Shown: positions 63,469 to 64,000 of the stretch, piece after piece
Numbering within the stretch: position 1 is the stretch's first letter
How the letters are laid out: each line of letters opens with the position of its first letter
Origin: Leptasterias polaris
Taxonomy: Eukaryota; Echinodermata; Asteroidea; Forcipulatida; Asteriidae
Assembly: GCA_037783415.1 (NCBI GenBank)
Contig: JAZGTN010000027.1
Location: 558,001-622,000 of the forward strand
Length of the DNA: 64,000 nucleotides
Direction: 5' to 3'
Program-made: the position numbers and the translations under genes
Notes under the pieces: model-generated
What the model was told of the DNA's origin: nothing
Databases searched by the model: none
The model's input: only the letters and a program-made list of their open reading frames with translations

Positions 63469-63585
63469 GTAATTATTAGTACATTACATAAACACCTAAA
63501 AATCAAGGTGAAGGGAATAGAATTTCCTTTCAATCTATAATTATTACATGTATGTTTAATTTTCAATTGCCATTAACCCTTAAAG

Positions 63586-63757
63586 CCCGGTTCATACTTC
63601 CAGCGAATGCTTCGTGCGAAGCGATTTTGACGTCACAGCTCTGTTTTCGCAGTGAATATTTCTGAAGAGTTTAGCACATCACAACTCTTCCAAATTGTTC
63701 GTTGCAAATTTGTTGTATCAAATTTGGTGTCGCATTCGCAAGAAGTATGGATTGGGC
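63586..63757. repeat. MITE with TTCATACTTCC...GCGAATGC ends, RGS22 last visible intron
   Basis: Left GCCCGGTTCATACTTCCAGC plus GAATGC is matched by right GCATTCGCAAGAAGTATGGA plus TTGGGC in inverse. The unit is 172 bp and its interior is not coding apart from chance frames. Confidence 0.7.
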
Positions 63758-63862
63758 ATAACCCTTCCAAATCCTTCCCTCTATGCCAAAATGAAAGATT
63801 CAGGAGGGGTGTGGGCCCAAACAACAAGTAATTATCTCAGGGTCAGGCATTCCAATCTTATT

Positions 63863-64000
63863 TGGATTATTATCACCCCTGTCATAAAAAATAAAAAGCT
63901 GAACCGGAATATGCTCAACAACTACAGGCCTGTGTCAAATCTGCCATTCATATCAAAAATTGTGGAGAAAGTGGTAGCTGGTCAACTGAACGACTACCTA
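63863..64000 (+). mobile_element. Non-LTR retrotransposon reverse transcriptase, N-terminal fingers fragment (runs off window)
   Basis: From about 63865 the frame reads ITPVIKNKKLNRNMLNNYRP, then VSNLPFISKIVEKVVAGQLN. This is the classic NYRPVSNLPFISKIVEK block at the start of the reverse-transcriptase domain in CR1/L2/Jockey-type LINEs. The frame is open to the window end. It is in the same orientation as RGS22. Confidence 0.85.

Noticed and set aside
63174..63566. 130-codon minus-strand frame
   Set aside because: It is antisense to RGS22 exon 20 and a poly-C run; the real exon is on the plus strand with good splice sites.

Overview
The window is metazoan nuclear DNA, most likely from a marine invertebrate deuterostome. 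An echinoderm such as a sea star fits best, but this is inferred from gene content and repeats, not proven. Support comes from AT-rich sequence with many GT-AG introns, a Toll-like receptor TIR exon, an arginase, an RGS22 orthologue, and many tRNA-derived SINEs, MITEs and non-LTR retrotransposon remnants. Nothing prokaryotic was seen.

Layout. (1) 1-291: the 3' end of a Toll-like receptor gene (second half of the TIR domain, + strand), followed within a few bases by a decayed non-LTR reverse-transcriptase 3' end (297-957). (2) 958-7388: no gene recognised; MITEs, a SINE, a diverged 160-bp duplication and a TACTC-rich element. (3) 7389-20689, minus strand: a complete eight-exon arginase gene of 370 aa with all manganese ligands and a basic N-terminal extension like a mitochondrial presequence. 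Its introns hold several SINEs, inverted-repeat elements and a 1.56-kb hAT-like element. (4) 20690-25798: no gene; a 480-bp foldback element and tandem repeats. (5) 25799-30255, minus strand: a multi-exon, transposase-like gene with a PHD finger and a long coiled-coil N-terminal exon. This is the least familiar coding locus here. (6) 30256-36638: CpG-richer promoter-like DNA around 31.6-31.95 kb, two candidate single exons on the minus strand, and SINE debris. (7) 36639-63468 and beyond, plus strand: RGS22, of which 20 exons (1195 codons, all splice phases compatible) could be reconstructed. The gene runs off the right edge, where the last visible intron carries a MITE and another reverse-transcriptase fragment.

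The genes do not form a pathway. TLR is innate immunity, arginase is arginine-to-ornithine/urea metabolism, and RGS22 is a large multi-RGS protein that in vertebrates is linked to testis/germ cells and G-alpha binding. The PHD/transposase-like gene is probably a mobile-element gene or a derivative of one. Exon boundaries were derived by hand from reading frames, splice consensus and remembered family alignments; transcripts would be needed to confirm them.
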